NCBI RefSeq assembly: GCF_003950325.1
Contig: NZ_PXZH01000001.1
Span: 186,001 to 250,000 of the forward strand
DNA from: Vagococcus humatus
GTDB taxonomy: Bacteria > Bacillota > Bacilli > Lactobacillales > Vagococcaceae
Length of the DNA stretch: 64,000 bases
Direction: 5' to 3'
Positions 1-11,012 of this stretch are shown here, one piece after another. How positions within the stretch are numbered: position 1 is the first letter of the stretch; the number at the start of each line of letters is the position of its first letter. Under the pieces are notes generated by a model that made no database searches, was not told where the DNA came from, and saw only the letters and a program-made list of their open reading frames with translations. The position numbers were made by a program, and so were the translations under genes.

Positions 1-494
1 AGTACTATGCTATTGTTAATTTCTCCTCTTTTCCTAAAGTTATCGATACTCTTTGTCCAAAAGGATTAGAGATTGATGCAGAAAAAGATTTAAATTTAGA
101 CGGGGTAGATATTGCAAAAGGTGTTCAACAGATGGATGGTCATACAGCTTTACAGTATGCACGGTTTAGAAAAGATGAAGAGGGAGATTTTGGCCGAGTA
201 AGACGTCAGCAACAAGTGATGAACGCTTTATTCCAACAAGGTACCTCCATTAGCAATGTGGCTCATCTGCCTAAAACTTTAGGTAAAATCCAAGGGTATA
301 CTACCACTAACATTCCCTCATCTATCTATCCTAGCTTAGTAAAAGACGTGGTGTTTAAGAGAAATAAACCCCTTGAAAAATTAGTGATTCCTGTCGAAAA
401 CTCTTGGGAAAACGGCTATTACGACGGGGCCGGAAGTGTGTTAGAAATTGATGAACAAATGAATGCTAAAGCTGTTCAAGCATTTTTAAACTAA
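1..494 (+). CDS. LytR-CpsA-Psr (LCP) family protein, 3' part only
   Basis: The reading frame is open from the window edge (first full codon at 3) to TAA at 492-494, so the 5' end lies outside. LCP proteins are membrane-anchored extracellular enzymes that transfer teichoic acid or polysaccharide from undecaprenyl pyrophosphate to peptidoglycan. The segment holds the family's late core: the 'DG..ALQYARFRKDE.GDFGR..RQQ' region, with the arginines that bind the pyrophosphate lipid, followed by a C-terminal helix/strand part. The remaining 163 residues are about half of a usual LCP protein. Family assignment is firm. Which LCP paralogue this is cannot be told. Confidence 0.85.
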   Translation, partial: YYAIVNFSSFPKVIDTLCPKGLEIDAEKDLNLDGVDIAKGVQQMDGHTALQYARFRKDEEGDFGRVRRQQQVMNALFQQGTSISNVAHLPKTLGKIQGYTTTNIPSSIYPSLVKDVVFKRNKPLEKLVIPVENSWENGYYDGAGSVLEIDEQMNAKAVQAFLN

Positions 495-505
495 CTAATA
501 AGCCG

Positions 506-534
506 TGTTCATGGTGTGTCAAGTATGATATAGT
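506..534 (+). promoter_or_regulatory. Possible promoter of the DegV gene
   Basis: An extended -10 (TG-A-TATAGT, hexamer 529-534) lies 35 bases before the DegV start. The -35 region (TGTTCA, 506-511, 17-bp spacing) is poor, so this is only a candidate. Confidence 0.35.
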
Positions 535-568
535 ATTAATATGTTTAATAAAGAAGTGAGGTTAAATC

Positions 569-1417
569 ATGAAAACAGCTGTTGTAACAGATAGTACAGC
601 CTTTTTATCTAACGATATAAAAAATCATCCTGATTTGTTCATTATACCAATTCCAGTTATCATTGATGGTAAAATTTACAATGAAGGGATTGATATAGCA
701 TCGGATGACTATTATGATGTGTTAAATCATAGTCAGCAATTTCCAACTACCTCTCAACCCTCAATAGGAGAGATTTTAGAAACTTACCGAGATATTGCCA
801 AAGAAGGATATGATACTGTCATTAGTATTCATATGTCTTCTGGTATTTCCGGTTTTGTGCGTAACTTAACTGCAGTAGCTCCAGGAGTAGAAGGGGTGAA
901 GATTTATCCCTTTGATTCTAAAATAACTAGTATGCCAATGGGGTATATGGTAGAAAAATCTTTAGAGATGGCTGGAAATAATCAAACACCAAAAGAAATT
1001 TTAGAAAAATTAACGGAAATTCGTGAAGGAACAGAGGCCTTTATGATTGTAGATGATTTAAATAATTTAGTTAGAGGAGGCCGCCTGAAAAATGGGGCTG
1101 CCTTAATTGGTACATTATTAAAAATCAAACCAATTTTAACTTTTAATGATGGTCAAATCATCTTATCAGAAAAGATTCGCTCCTCTAAAAAAGCCTTTGC
1201 TCGTGCGGAAGATTTAATGGCTAAACAGTATAAAAAAACGAAACAGCCAATGAAGTATTTTATTATTCACGCGAATCATCAAGCCTTTGCTGAACTTGAA
1301 GTGACAACGATGAAAGAAAAATGTCCAAACATCGAAATTCAAGTCGGTAGCTTTGGTCCAGTTATTGGGACTCACTTAGGTGAAAAAGCAATTGGTTTTG
1401 CATGGTGTCCAAAATAA
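569..1417 (+). CDS. DegV family fatty-acid-binding protein
   Basis: 282 residues, the usual length of DegV/FakB proteins. These bind one fatty acid in a deep pocket and, in Gram-positives, hand it to the kinase FakA for phosphorylation into phospholipid synthesis. Visible signatures are the N-terminal 'VVTDSTA' strand-loop, 'TTSQPS' (the Thr/Ser that bind the carboxylate) near residues 65-70, and 'SSGISG' near residue 90. The start has a GTGAGG ribosome site. A hairpin terminator follows, so the gene is probably monocistronic. Which fatty acid it binds is unknown. Confidence 0.9.
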   Translation: MKTAVVTDSTAFLSNDIKNHPDLFIIPIPVIIDGKIYNEGIDIASDDYYDVLNHSQQFPTTSQPSIGEILETYRDIAKEGYDTVISIHMSSGISGFVRNLTAVAPGVEGVKIYPFDSKITSMPMGYMVEKSLEMAGNNQTPKEILEKLTEIREGTEAFMIVDDLNNLVRGGRLKNGAALIGTLLKIKPILTFNDGQIILSEKIRSSKKAFARAEDLMAKQYKKTKQPMKYFIIHANHQAFAELEVTTMKEKCPNIEIQVGSFGPVIGTHLGEKAIGFAWCPK

Positions 1418-1426
1418 GGATAAATA

Positions 1427-1457
1427 GGGGCTAACCTAATTGTTAGTCTCTTTTTTT
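1427..1457 (+). terminator. Rho-independent terminator after the DegV gene
   Basis: GGCTAAC (1429-1435) pairs with GTTAGTC (1442-1448), with one G-U pair, followed by a run of T ending at 1457. Confidence 0.8.
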
Positions 1458-1548
1458 ATGATATACAAAACAAGTGTTATATTTGTTTATTTATGGTAGT
1501 TTGTTAAACTAAAGATAAGAGAATCAATAAGAATAGGGAGAGATGCGG

Positions 1549-2745
1549 ATGAAAGTGGACTGGAAACGAAATATGTATATTGCTTGGATTGGGTGTTTTT
1601 TTACAGGGGCTAGTTTTAGTTTGGTTATGCCATTTATTCCAGTTTATATTAAGCAATTAGGTGCCCCTACTAATAAAGTGGAATTTTATGCAGGATTAGC
1701 AATTAGTGTGACGGCTTTGGCTTCAGGAGTTGTATCACCTCTTTGGGGAAATTTAGCAGACAGGCGGGGACGTAAATTAATGATGGTTCGAGCTGCTGCA
1801 GGGATGATGTTAACTATGGGAGCTTTAGCCTTCGTTCACGATGTCAAAATGCTGTTAGTTTTTAGATTTTTAACGGGTGTGTTATCTGGTTATATCCCTA
1901 ATGCTACAGCGATGATTGCCTCACAAGCCCCTTTAGAAAAAAGCGGTTGGGCTCTTGGAACTTTGGCAACTGGCTCAGTAGCAGGTACTTTGATTGGCCC
2001 TTTAATGGGAGGACTGTTAGCTCAGACGTTTGGTATTCGTAATGTGTTTTTAATTACAGGAGCTATTCTGTTAATCAATACTATTTTAACTGTAGTATTT
2101 ATTAAAGAAGATTTTGAACCTGTTCAGAAAAAGGATTTAATTTCTACTAAAGAAGTATTTGAAAAAATTGAGAAACCTTCTTTATTATTTGGTTTATTTT
2201 TAACCACTTTGATTTTACAATTAGGGATTACTAGTATTAGTCCTATTTTAACTCTCTATATTCAGGAGTTAGGTAGTGGGCGAGATAATATTTTGTTTAT
2301 TAGTGGCTTAATTGTTTCAGTGGCAGGGGTTTCTGCGTTTATTTCTTCCCCTTTTTTAGGAAAGTTAGGGGACCGGTTTGGTAATCAAAATATTTTACTT
2401 ATTGGGTTAATTGGCTTTTTTGTCTGTATTGTCCCTATGTCCTTAGTTCAAACACCTTTTCAGTTAGGGGTGTTGCGGTTTTTAATGGGCTTTTCAACTG
2501 GGGCTATGATGCCTTCTGTTAATGCGATTATTAGTAAAATCACGCCAAAAGATGGTGTAAGTAGAATTTTTAGCTACAATCAAATGTCTTTAAACTTTGG
2601 TCAAGTATTAGGTCCTTTAGTGGGATCGACTATTGCTAGTTTATATGGCTACCGAGGAGTGTTTATTGGGACTGGTTTGTTTATTTTTGTCAATATTATC
2701 GTGACCTTGATTAATTTTAGAGGTACCTTTGGCAAAAAAATCTAA
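1549..2745 (+). CDS. MFS transporter, drug:H+ antiporter type (PmrA/MdtG-like)
   Basis: Twelve hydrophobic segments and two copies of the MFS loop 2-3/8-9 motif ('GNLADRRGRK' near residue 67; 'GKLGDRFGNQ' in the second half) mark a major facilitator of the DHA1 drug-efflux group. It resembles streptococcal PmrA and MdtG. The ATG at 1549 is preferred over the in-frame ATG at 1543, because AGGGAG at 1535-1540 is 8 bases from the former and only 2 from the latter. That gives 398 aa. It is flanked by terminators on both sides. The substrate cannot be predicted from sequence. Confidence 0.8.
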   Translation: MKVDWKRNMYIAWIGCFFTGASFSLVMPFIPVYIKQLGAPTNKVEFYAGLAISVTALASGVVSPLWGNLADRRGRKLMMVRAAAGMMLTMGALAFVHDVKMLLVFRFLTGVLSGYIPNATAMIASQAPLEKSGWALGTLATGSVAGTLIGPLMGGLLAQTFGIRNVFLITGAILLINTILTVVFIKEDFEPVQKKDLISTKEVFEKIEKPSLLFGLFLTTLILQLGITSISPILTLYIQELGSGRDNILFISGLIVSVAGVSAFISSPFLGKLGDRFGNQNILLIGLIGFFVCIVPMSLVQTPFQLGVLRFLMGFSTGAMMPSVNAIISKITPKDGVSRIFSYNQMSLNFGQVLGPLVGSTIASLYGYRGVFIGTGLFIFVNIIVTLINFRGTFGKKI

Positions 2746-2755
2746 AGAGCTTAAA

Positions 2756-2790
2756 AAAAGAGTAAGGAGAACAATTCTCCTTACTCTTTT
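2756..2790. terminator. Bidirectional terminator between convergent genes
   Basis: A perfect 16-bp inverted repeat (2756-2771 and 2775-2790) with a CAA loop. It has A-rich and T-rich ends, so it can stop transcription of both the MFS gene and the facing DUF2929 gene. Confidence 0.9.
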
Positions 2791-2807
2791 AATGGTTTAT
2801 ACCTTAG

Positions 2808-2990
2808 TTATTTTGCCGGTTTCTTAGAAGGCTGTGATAGGTTGCCAATGATTAACACACTAATGGCAATAACGATTGAGCTCATTAAAGCTTGTTTAAA
2901 ATCATAAGCACCGTGATTTAAAGCTGCTCCTAAATAAGAAATAATTTGTCCTAAAATTAATGACCAAATTAAAACGATGGTTGCGCGCAT
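2808..2990 (-). CDS. Small membrane protein, DUF2929 (YjzD-like)
   Basis: 60 residues with two hydrophobic helices (about 3-22 and 33-50), a 'GAALNHGAYDF' linker and a basic C-terminal tail. This matches the DUF2929/YjzD family of small Firmicute membrane proteins, often found beside dnaE. Function is unknown. The start is supported by GAGAGGTG upstream. It is transcribed divergently from dnaE. The family assignment is by resemblance only. Confidence 0.7.
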   Translation of the reverse strand: MRATIVLIWSLILGQIISYLGAALNHGAYDFKQALMSSIVIAISVLIIGNLSQPSKKPAK

Positions 2991-3081
2991 GAACTAACAC
3001 CTCTCTTCATACTGAAGTTTATCATATTCATTTTAAAATGAAAAGAGTAAGTTAATTCAAAAGGATTTTCTGAATTCATGC

Positions 3082-3087
3082 TATAAT
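3082..3087 (+). promoter_or_regulatory. -10 element for dnaE
   Basis: A consensus TATAAT lies 39 bases before the dnaE start. No good -35 is present at the usual distance. Confidence 0.4.
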
Positions 3088-3120
3088 AATTTTTAATAGT
3101 AAGTGAAAAGGAGGGATAGA

Positions 3121-6100
3121 TTGTATACCCAATTACAAGTTTTAACATCTTATTCCTTGTTAAAAAGTACCATTCGAATTGATAGTTATGTCGCTAAAGC
3201 TAAAGAATATGGCTACCAGGCTTTAGCGATTACTGATTTAAATGTTATGTCTGGAGTAGTGGAATTTTATAAGGCTTGCCAACGCTATCACATTCATCCT
3301 ATTTTAGGCTTAACTCTTATGTATGAAAATCAAGGACAGGAGTATCCTTTAATTTTACTGGCCAAAGATCAACTAGGCTATCAGCATTTGCTAGAGCTAT
3401 CTACGTTGAAAATGGATAACCTAGAAAACAAACCCGTTAATTTTCAAACAATAAAAGATTATTTATCCCATTTATTTGTCATTTTTCCAAGCGGAGAAGG
3501 GGAAGCTGCCAGTCAATATCGCTTGAATCAGGATTTGCCAGCCTTTTTAAAACTTTGGCAGCAATTTGCTGAAGTATGTGATTCAGACAGTCTATTTCAA
3601 GGCGTTAGTATTCACGAAGACTCGGAAGAACATGTGAAGTGGGCGAAACAATTACAAAAAGCTAAGGTTCCCTTAGTTAGTTTGCAAGATGTGCGTTACC
3701 TACATCCAAGTGATGATTTTGCTCTTCGGGTTCTAGATCATATCCAACAAGGGACAAAGATGACAGGAGATATATTCCAGCAAACTGGCGTGTTTTATTT
3801 GCCAGATAGTCAAAACATGCAAGATAAGTTTCAGCGGTATGGGTTACAAGACGCATTAGATCATGCTTCTTACATTGGAGAAAACTGTCAATGTGAACTA
3901 ACTTTTGGCCAAACGTTGTTACCTAGTTATGCTGTTCCTAGTCCCCATGATGCTAGAAGTTATCTAAGAGAGCTGTGTTTAGCACAGTTGCCGCTTAGAG
4001 TGAAACAGCCGACTTCAGCTTATAGGCAACGACTAGAGATGGAGTTACAAGTCATTCATGATATGGGCTTTGATGATTATTTCTTAATTGTCTGGGATGT
4101 TCTTCATTATGCTCACACTCATCAAATTGTGACTGGGGCTGGTCGAGGCTCAGCGGCAGGCTCTTTAGTAGCCTATGTATTAAATATTACCGATGTGGAT
4201 CCTATTCAATATGATTTATTATTTGAACGTTTTTTAAATAAAGAGCGTTACACTATGCCAGATATTGATATTGATTTGCCAGACAATCGGCGAGAAGAAG
4301 TATTAGCTTACGTGCATCAAAAGTATGGTAAGTACCATATGGCTCAAATCGCCACCTTTGGAACTATGGCAGCGAAGATGGTGTTAAGAGATGTTTCTAG
4401 GGTGTTTGGGTTGTCACAATCTGAAGCGAATGAATGGGCTAATGCCGTACCTAATCAATTGAAAATTAGCTTAAAGGAAGCTTATCAACAGTCAAAAAGC
4501 TTACAACAGCTCACTCAAAAATCTGCTCGTTATCAGTTATTGTTTCAAGTAGCCCAGCAATTAGAAGGACTACCAAGACATGTTTCCACCCATGCTGCTG
4601 GAGTGGTAATCAGTGACAAAATTTTAACAGATATTGTGCCGTTACAAGAAGGAAGCCAAGGAATTCCTCTAACCCAGTTAACGATGGGGGATGTAGAAGC
4701 ATTAGGTTTATTGAAAATGGATTTTTTAGGTCTTAGAAATTTATCTATTTTAGATGATACTATGACTTACATTCAGCAAACAGAAGATAAAAGCTTTACC
4801 CTTAAAAAAATTCCCATGAATGATCCAGATACCCTTCGTTTATTCCAAAAAGGGCAAACGATCGGGGTATTTCAGTTTGAGTCTAGTGGGATTCGGAATG
4901 TTTTACGGAAATTAGGTCCTACTTCGATTGAAGATATTGCTGCCGTCAATGCTTTATACCGACCAGGTCCGATGGAAAACATTGATCTGTTTATTGCACG
5001 GAAAAAAGGCCAGTTACCGATTGATTATCCTCATGCTAATTTAGCCTCTATTTTGAAAAATACGTATGGGATTATCGTGTACCAAGAGCAAATCATGCAA
5101 GTAGCGGCTAAAATGGCTGGCTTTAGTTTAGGTCAAGCAGATATTTTGAGACGAGCGATTAGTAAAAAGAAAAAAGAGGTTTTAGATGAGGAGCGCCAAC
5201 ACTTTGTGACAGGCTCTGTTCAACAAGGCTATTCAAAAGAAGTAGCTAACCAAGTGTATGATTATATAGAACGGTTTGCTAACTATGGGTTTAACCGGTC
5301 CCATGCTATGGCTTATTCTTTTGTTGGCTATCAAATGGCTTATTTAAAAGTTCATTATCCTGTGCCGTTTTTTACTGCCTTACTTCATTCAGTTAGACAT
5401 CAACTAACGAAAATAAAAGAATATATTGGAGAGGCTAGACGCTGTCAAATAAAAATTAAAGGGCCAGATATTAACCAAAGCTTTTATAGTTTTTCTTTGC
5501 AACATCAAGAGATTTTATTTGGTTTTAGCTCGTTAAAAGGAGTTAGACGGGATTTTATTTATCAGATGTTAGAGGAGCGAAAAAGGGGTGGAGCTTATCA
5601 GTCTCTTGAGAATTTCTTATTAAGGATTGATCGCCGCTGGTTAAAAGAAGATTATGTGCTGCCTTTAATTTACATTGGGGCGTTTGACTCTTTAAATCCG
5701 AACAGAAAAGAACTGGCAACTTATTTACCTAATCTGATGCAAAATATTTTAATTAGTAACGGTAGTTTGAACCTGCTTTCAATGTTAAGTCTTAAAAAAG
5801 AACCTATAGAAGATTTTTCAATCGAAGAGCGGTTAGCTTTTGAAGAAACGTATTTAGGAACTTATTTGTCAGCCCATCCAACTGATGATTATCAAGCGTT
5901 GCGAGTGATTAAAAATGGTCGGCTTATTTCACAACTACAAGTAGGCGAAGTTGGATTAATTTTATTGTATGTGAAAAAAATCAGAGAAATTCGGACAAAA
6001 AAAGGGGAATTTATGGCCTTTTTAGAAGGATCTGATAGTACAGATGACTTATCCATTACAGTTTTTCCTAAAGCTTACCGGCGTTACCGGTCCCTCTTAA

Positions 6101-6444
6101 AAGAAAATCAAGTCTATTTAATAGAAGGAAAAGTAGAACTGAGTCGCTACAATCAAGAAAGACAAATGTTAGCTGACACTATTCAGTTAGCAAGTGATTA
6201 TGATCAACAAGTCAATAAAGAAATTTTATATATCAAATTACCTAAACATTTAGCTCATCAAGCTGTGTCTTTAGAGTTAGAAAACGTTTTTCAACAATTT
6301 CCTGGAAATTTCCCGATTATTTTATATGTTGAAGCTACTGATAAAAAAGTAGTCTTAAATGAAACATTCTGGGTGAATAAGACGTCAGATTTAGTCTATA
6401 AGTTGGAGGAACTGGTCGGGAAAGAAAATATTGTGTTTCGTTGA
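3121..6444 (+). CDS. dnaE: DNA polymerase III alpha subunit DnaE
   Basis: The error-prone replicative polymerase of Firmicutes, which extends lagging-strand primers before PolC takes over. 1107 residues. The order is an N-terminal PHP domain; the polymerase palm with 'GAGRGSAAGSLVAY' and the catalytic acidic strand 'PDIDIDLPD' near residue 390; the fingers; a helix-hairpin-helix region; and a C-terminal OB fold (about 960-1050). The PHP domain has lost its metal ligands: it begins LYTQLQVLTSYSLL where active PHP domains have HxH. That is usual for this DnaE type. TTG at 3121 is chosen because AAGGAGGG (3108-3115) sits 5 bases upstream. The alternative GTG at 3103 has that ribosome site inside its coding region and none before it. 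Confidence 0.95.
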   Translation: MYTQLQVLTSYSLLKSTIRIDSYVAKAKEYGYQALAITDLNVMSGVVEFYKACQRYHIHPILGLTLMYENQGQEYPLILLAKDQLGYQHLLELSTLKMDNLENKPVNFQTIKDYLSHLFVIFPSGEGEAASQYRLNQDLPAFLKLWQQFAEVCDSDSLFQGVSIHEDSEEHVKWAKQLQKAKVPLVSLQDVRYLHPSDDFALRVLDHIQQGTKMTGDIFQQTGVFYLPDSQNMQDKFQRYGLQDALDHASYIGENCQCELTFGQTLLPSYAVPSPHDARSYLRELCLAQLPLRVKQPTSAYRQRLEMELQVIHDMGFDDYFLIVWDVLHYAHTHQIVTGAGRGSAAGSLVAYVLNITDVDPIQYDLLFERFLNKERYTMPDIDIDLPDNRREEVLAYVHQKYGKYHMAQIATFGTMAAKMVLRDVSRVFGLSQSEANEWANAVPNQLKISLKEAYQQSKSLQQLTQKSARYQLLFQVAQQLEGLPRHVSTHAAGVVISDKILTDIVPLQEGSQGIPLTQLTMGDVEALGLLKMDFLGLRNLSILDDTMTYIQQTEDKSFTLKKIPMNDPDTLRLFQKGQTIGVFQFESSGIRNVLRKLGPTSIEDIAAVNALYRPGPMENIDLFIARKKGQLPIDYPHANLASILKNTYGIIVYQEQIMQVAAKMAGFSLGQADILRRAISKKKKEVLDEERQHFVTGSVQQGYSKEVANQVYDYIERFANYGFNRSHAMAYSFVGYQMAYLKVHYPVPFFTALLHSVRHQLTKIKEYIGEARRCQIKIKGPDINQSFYSFSLQHQEILFGFSSLKGVRRDFIYQMLEERKRGGAYQSLENFLLRIDRRWLKEDYVLPLIYIGAFDSLNPNRKELATYLPNLMQNILISNGSLNLLSMLSLKKEPIEDFSIEERLAFEETYLGTYLSAHPTDDYQALRVIKNGRLISQLQVGEVGLILLYVKKIREIRTKKGEFMAFLEGSDSTDDLSITVFPKAYRRYRSLLKENQVYLIEGKVELSRYNQERQMLADTIQLASDYDQQVNKEILYIKLPKHLAHQAVSLELENVFQQFPGNFPIILYVEATDKKVVLNETFWVNKTSDLVYKLEELVGKENIVFR

Positions 6445-6495
6445 ATTATATAACACGTCACTTTTAATAAAAATCAAGTTTTTTTAAGGTTTAAC

Positions 6496-6524
6496 AAGAC
6501 ATTTAAGAACAAAGATGCTACAAT
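6496..6524 (+). promoter_or_regulatory. Probable pfkA promoter
   Basis: AAGACA (6496-6501), 17 bp, then TACAAT (6519-6524). The transcript would have an untranslated leader of roughly 100 bases before pfkA. Confidence 0.5.
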
Positions 6525-6622
6525 ATAAATAGAGTTTGAGTACTTTATACATAAAGATAAAGAGAACTATTCAAACCCAAATCAGACATAAACAAATGAA
6601 TGATGGACAAAAATATATATGA

Positions 6623-7597
<975 letters not shown>

Positions 7598-7658
7598 TTT
7601 AAAACAATGAATAAAGAATGTTATGATTTTAAAATATTATATATAGGGGCGTAAAAGA

Positions 7659-9413
7659 ATGAAGAAAACAAAAATTGTATGTACAATTGGACCTGCTAGT
7701 GAATCCGTTGAGACTTTAGTGAAATTAATGGAAGCAGGCATGAACGTTTGTCGTCTAAACTTTTCACATGGTGATTACGAGGAACATGGCAACCGTATTA
7801 AAAACATTCATGAAGCGCAAAAAATTACTGGCAAACGTGTCGCAATTTTATTAGATACAAAAGGACCAGAAATTCGCACAAACAATATGAAAGATGGCTC
7901 TATTCATTTATCTACAGGCAACACAGTTCGTATCTCTATGACAGAAGTAGAAGGAACAGAAGAACGTTTTTCTGTCACTTATGAAAATCTAATTGATGAC
8001 GTAGAAGTTGGGACACATATCTTATTAGATGACGGTTTAATCGACTTAGAAGTAGTAGAATTAGACAAAGTTAACGGAGAAATTGTCACAACTGTTTTAA
8101 ATGAAGGTATTTTGAAAAACAAAAAAGGGGTTAACGTTCCAGGTGCCTCTATTAATTTACCAGGAATTACTGAAAAAGATGCAGCAGATATTGAATTTGG
8201 TCTAAAAAATGACATTGATTTTATCGCCGCTAGTTTTGTGCGTCGTCCTAGTGATGTTTTAGAAATCACTGAAATTTTAGAAAGAAACAATGCGACTCAT
8301 GTTCAAATCATTCCTAAGATTGAAAACCAAGAAGGAGTCGACAATATCGACAAAATCTTAGAAGTATCTCAAGGCTTAATGGTAGCTCGTGGAGACTTAG
8401 GAGTTGAAATTCCAACTGAGGAAGTGCCAATCGTTCAAAAAGCTTTAATCAAAAAATGTAACGCTTTAGGCAAACCAGTTATTACTGCTACACAAATGTT
8501 AGATTCTATGCAACATAATCCACGTCCAACTCGTGCTGAAGCAAGTGACGTAGCAAATGCCATTTACGATGGAACTGACGCTATTATGCTTTCTGGTGAA
8601 ACAGCAGCTGGGGATTATCCAGTTGAAGCTGTTCAAACTATGCATAACATTGCTGTTCGTACAGAAGAAGCTTTAGTTAATCAAGATGCTTTTGCTTTGA
8701 AACAATTTAGTCAAACAGATATGACAGAAGCAATTGGACAATCAGTAGGTCACACTGCTCGTAATTTAGGAGTTAAAACAATTGTTGCGGCAACTGAATC
8801 TGGCCGTACAGCTAAAATGATTTCTAAATACCGTCCAAAATCTCATATTGTCGCTTTAACATTTGATGACCGGACAGCTCGTAGCTTATCTCTATCATGG
8901 GGTGTTTTCCCAATGGTTGTTGAAAAACCAACATCAACAGATGAAATGTTTGCTTTAGCTAATCAAATTGCTAAAGATAGTGGATTTGCTACAGAAGGTG
9001 ACTTTATCATTATTACAGCAGGAGTTCCTGTAGGTGAAAGTGGTACAACTAACTTAATGAAGATCCAATTAATTGGTGAAAAATTATTAGAAGCACAAGG
9101 GATTGGTTCACAAGTTGTGATTGCTAACACAGTTGTGGCTACAACCCCTGAAGAAGCTATTGCTAAAGCGCAAAAAGGTTCTATTCTAGTATTGAAAACA
9201 ACAGATAAAGACTACATGCCAGCGATTGACTTAGCTAGTGCCTTAATTGTTGAAGATGGTGGTTTAACTTCTCATGCAGCAGTTGTAGGAATTGCTAAAG
9301 GTATTCCAGTTATTGTAGGCGCAACAGATGCCACAACTATCTTACAAGACGGAACACTTATAACAGTTGATCCACGTCAAGGACATGTTTATAACGGAGC
9401 ACAACAGTTATAA
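7659..9413 (+). CDS. pyk: Pyruvate kinase with C-terminal PEP-utilizer domain
   Basis: Converts phosphoenolpyruvate and ADP to pyruvate and ATP. 584 residues. The barrel carries '[11 protein letters not shown]', '[11 protein letters not shown]', the K-E metal site '[10 protein letters not shown]' and '[12 protein letters not shown]'. After the normal C-terminal domain an extra swivelling domain of about 110 residues ('[13 protein letters not shown]... [11 protein letters not shown]... GIPVIVGA') resembles the phosphohistidine domain of PEP synthase and enzyme I. This is the known long form of Bacillus and Enterococcus pyruvate kinases. Second gene of the pfkA operon. Confidence 0.97.
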   Translation: MKKTKIVCTIGPASESVETLVKLMEAGMNVCRLNFSHGDYEEHGNRIKNIHEAQKITGKRVAILLDTKGPEIRTNNMKDGSIHLSTGNTVRISMTEVEGTEERFSVTYENLIDDVEVGTHILLDDGLIDLEVVELDKVNGEIVTTVLNEGILKNKKGVNVPGASINLPGITEKDAADIEFGLKNDIDFIAASFVRRPSDVLEITEILERNNATHVQIIPKIENQEGVDNIDKILEVSQGLMVARGDLGVEIPTEEVPIVQKALIKKCNALGKPVITATQMLDSMQHNPRPTRAEASDVANAIYDGTDAIMLSGETAAGDYPVEAVQTMHNIAVRTEEALVNQDAFALKQFSQTDMTEAIGQSVGHTARNLGVKTIVAATESGRTAKMISKYRPKSHIVALTFDDRTARSLSLSWGVFPMVVEKPTSTDEMFALANQIAKDSGFATEGDFIIITAGVPVGESGTTNLMKIQLIGEKLLEAQGIGSQVVIANTVVATTPEEAIAKAQKGSILVLKTTDKDYMPAIDLASALIVEDGGLTSHAAVVGIAKGIPVIVGATDATTILQDGTLITVDPRQGHVYNGAQQL

Positions 9414-9440
9414 AACGGAATTTATAAGAAACAGATGAAA

Positions 9441-9474
9441 GTGAGGAGAGTTTTACTCTTCTTGCTTTTTTTTA
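9441..9474 (+). terminator. Terminator after pyk
   Basis: AGGAGAGT pairs with ACTCTTCT (one G-U) across a short T-rich loop, followed by a T run interrupted by one C/G pair. It ends the pfkA-pyk operon. Confidence 0.75.
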
Positions 9475-9476
9475 TT

Positions 9477-9506
9477 TTGCAATGTGTTATGTATTCGTGA
9501 TACACT
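9477..9506 (+). promoter_or_regulatory. ctpA promoter
   Basis: TTGCAA (9477-9482), 18 bp, then extended -10 TG-A-TACACT (hexamer 9501-9506), 43 bases before the ATG. Confidence 0.6.
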
Positions 9507-9548
9507 TTGAACAAGAATATATGTTTTTAAGAGAAAGAAAGTGATAAA

Positions 9549-11012
9549 ATGACTGATGATAAACCAAACAAAGAAACTAGACAGATTTCTTATAAATCTC
9601 ACTTGATTATTTTAATTAGTGTGATGATCATTTGTGTGGGAAGCACCGTTGCCATTACTCGCTATGTGGATATGCGCCAGTTTACAAAAAGTGCTTATCT
9701 CGGACGGGATCTAAAAGATGACGATTTAGAAAAAGTCAAGGTCACTTATGACACGATTTTAAAAAACTATGTGGGGAAAGTGGATCAAACTAAATTGATT
9801 GACGGAGCAGTAAAAGGCATGACCAGTGCCTTAGATGATCCTTATAGTGCTTATTATAGTGGGCAAGAAGCAGAAGATTTAGATACGACTATTTCAGGTA
9901 GTTTTGAAGGTATTGGCGCAACCATGTCGTTACAAAATGATATGCCAGTAATTGTAGAGCCACCGATTAAAGGGTCTCCAGCTGAAAAAGCCCGTTTACG
10001 AGCTAAAGATACGATTTTAAAAGTAGATGGTAAAGAAGTGAATGGTCAGCCGCTTAACAAAATCGTTTCTAAAATTCGTGGTAAAAAAGGAACAAAAGTA
10101 ACGTTAACTATTCAACGAGATAGTGACATCTTTGACGTGACCTTAGTAAGAGATGCTATCCCAATTGATTCTGTGTTTGGAGAGATAGACAAAAAGCAAA
10201 CCGATGTTGCTCATATAAGAGTCGCTACTTTTTCTGAGAATACAGCTGATGAATTTAAGCAAACTATTCAAGATATGCGAAAAGCTGGCGCAAAGAAATT
10301 GGTGATTGATTTAAGACAAAATCCTGGTGGTTTGTTAGATCAAGTTGCTGAAATGTCTAGTATGTTTTTAAAAGACGGAGAAACCATTGTTAAATTTAGT
10401 GACAAACATCAAAATAAAGAAAAAATTGTAGCGGATAAACATTTAGATCATGGTTTTAAAGTCAAAGAGCCAACAGTTGTCTTAGTGGATCATGAAAGTG
10501 CCAGTGCCTCAGAAATATTCGCAGCAGCAGTTCAACAGTCTGCAGATATTCCTGTTATTGGAACAAAAACCTTTGGTAAAGGAACCGTCCAAAGTGTTCA
10601 GCGGTTAACTGAGTCAAGTGAATTAAAATTAACTACGAATAAATGGTTAACCCCTGATGGTACTTGGATTCATAAAAAAGGGTTAAAACCTACTATTTTT
10701 GTGGACTATCCTTACTATGCTTATTTATCCCCAATTGATAAATCAATGAGCTATCAAAAAGGTGCGGAAGGAAATGCAGTGAAGACTATTCACGGAGCGT
10801 TGAAGGCTTTAGGGTATAATGTTAATCAAACGCAACAAGTATTTACAGATGAAACTACACAAGCTGTTTTAGCTTTTCAACAAGATAACCAACTTCCAGC
10901 TAACGGAGTGGTAACCAAAGAAACCGCTAGTTTATTAGAGCGAAAATTAATGACCTTAATCCAAGAAAACGATGTTATTTACAACAAAGGATTAGACACT
11001 TTAAAAAAATAA
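9549..11012 (+). CDS. C-terminal processing protease (S41 family, CtpA-like)
   Basis: 487 residues: short cytosolic N-terminus, one membrane helix (about 19-38), a PDZ domain (about 112-195), the S41 catalytic domain, and a C-terminal peptidoglycan-binding repeat (about 400-465, 'IHGALKALGYNV... VLAFQQDNQLPANGVV'). The Ser-Lys dyad is visible in 'ESASASEIFAAA' and 'TKTFGKGTVQS'. So this is a membrane-tethered extracellular serine protease that probably trims envelope proteins. Its own promoter and terminator bracket it. Substrates are unknown. Confidence 0.92.
   Translation: MTDDKPNKETRQISYKSHLIILISVMIICVGSTVAITRYVDMRQFTKSAYLGRDLKDDDLEKVKVTYDTILKNYVGKVDQTKLIDGAVKGMTSALDDPYSAYYSGQEAEDLDTTISGSFEGIGATMSLQNDMPVIVEPPIKGSPAEKARLRAKDTILKVDGKEVNGQPLNKIVSKIRGKKGTKVTLTIQRDSDIFDVTLVRDAIPIDSVFGEIDKKQTDVAHIRVATFSENTADEFKQTIQDMRKAGAKKLVIDLRQNPGGLLDQVAEMSSMFLKDGETIVKFSDKHQNKEKIVADKHLDHGFKVKEPTVVLVDHESASASEIFAAAVQQSADIPVIGTKTFGKGTVQSVQRLTESSELKLTTNKWLTPDGTWIHKKGLKPTIFVDYPYYAYLSPIDKSMSYQKGAEGNAVKTIHGALKALGYNVNQTQQVFTDETTQAVLAFQQDNQLPANGVVTKETASLLERKLMTLIQENDVIYNKGLDTLKK

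Noticed and set aside
3066-3087. Shared TGAATTCATG before the -10 boxes of dnaE and the 51-aa peptide gene as a common regulatory element
   Set aside because: Only two copies were noticed, with different spacing to the -10, and the word is AT-rich enough to recur by chance.
7979-8290. Minus-strand ORF inside pyk
   Set aside because: It is a shadow frame of a highly biased gene, rich in Ser and Ile with no start signal.
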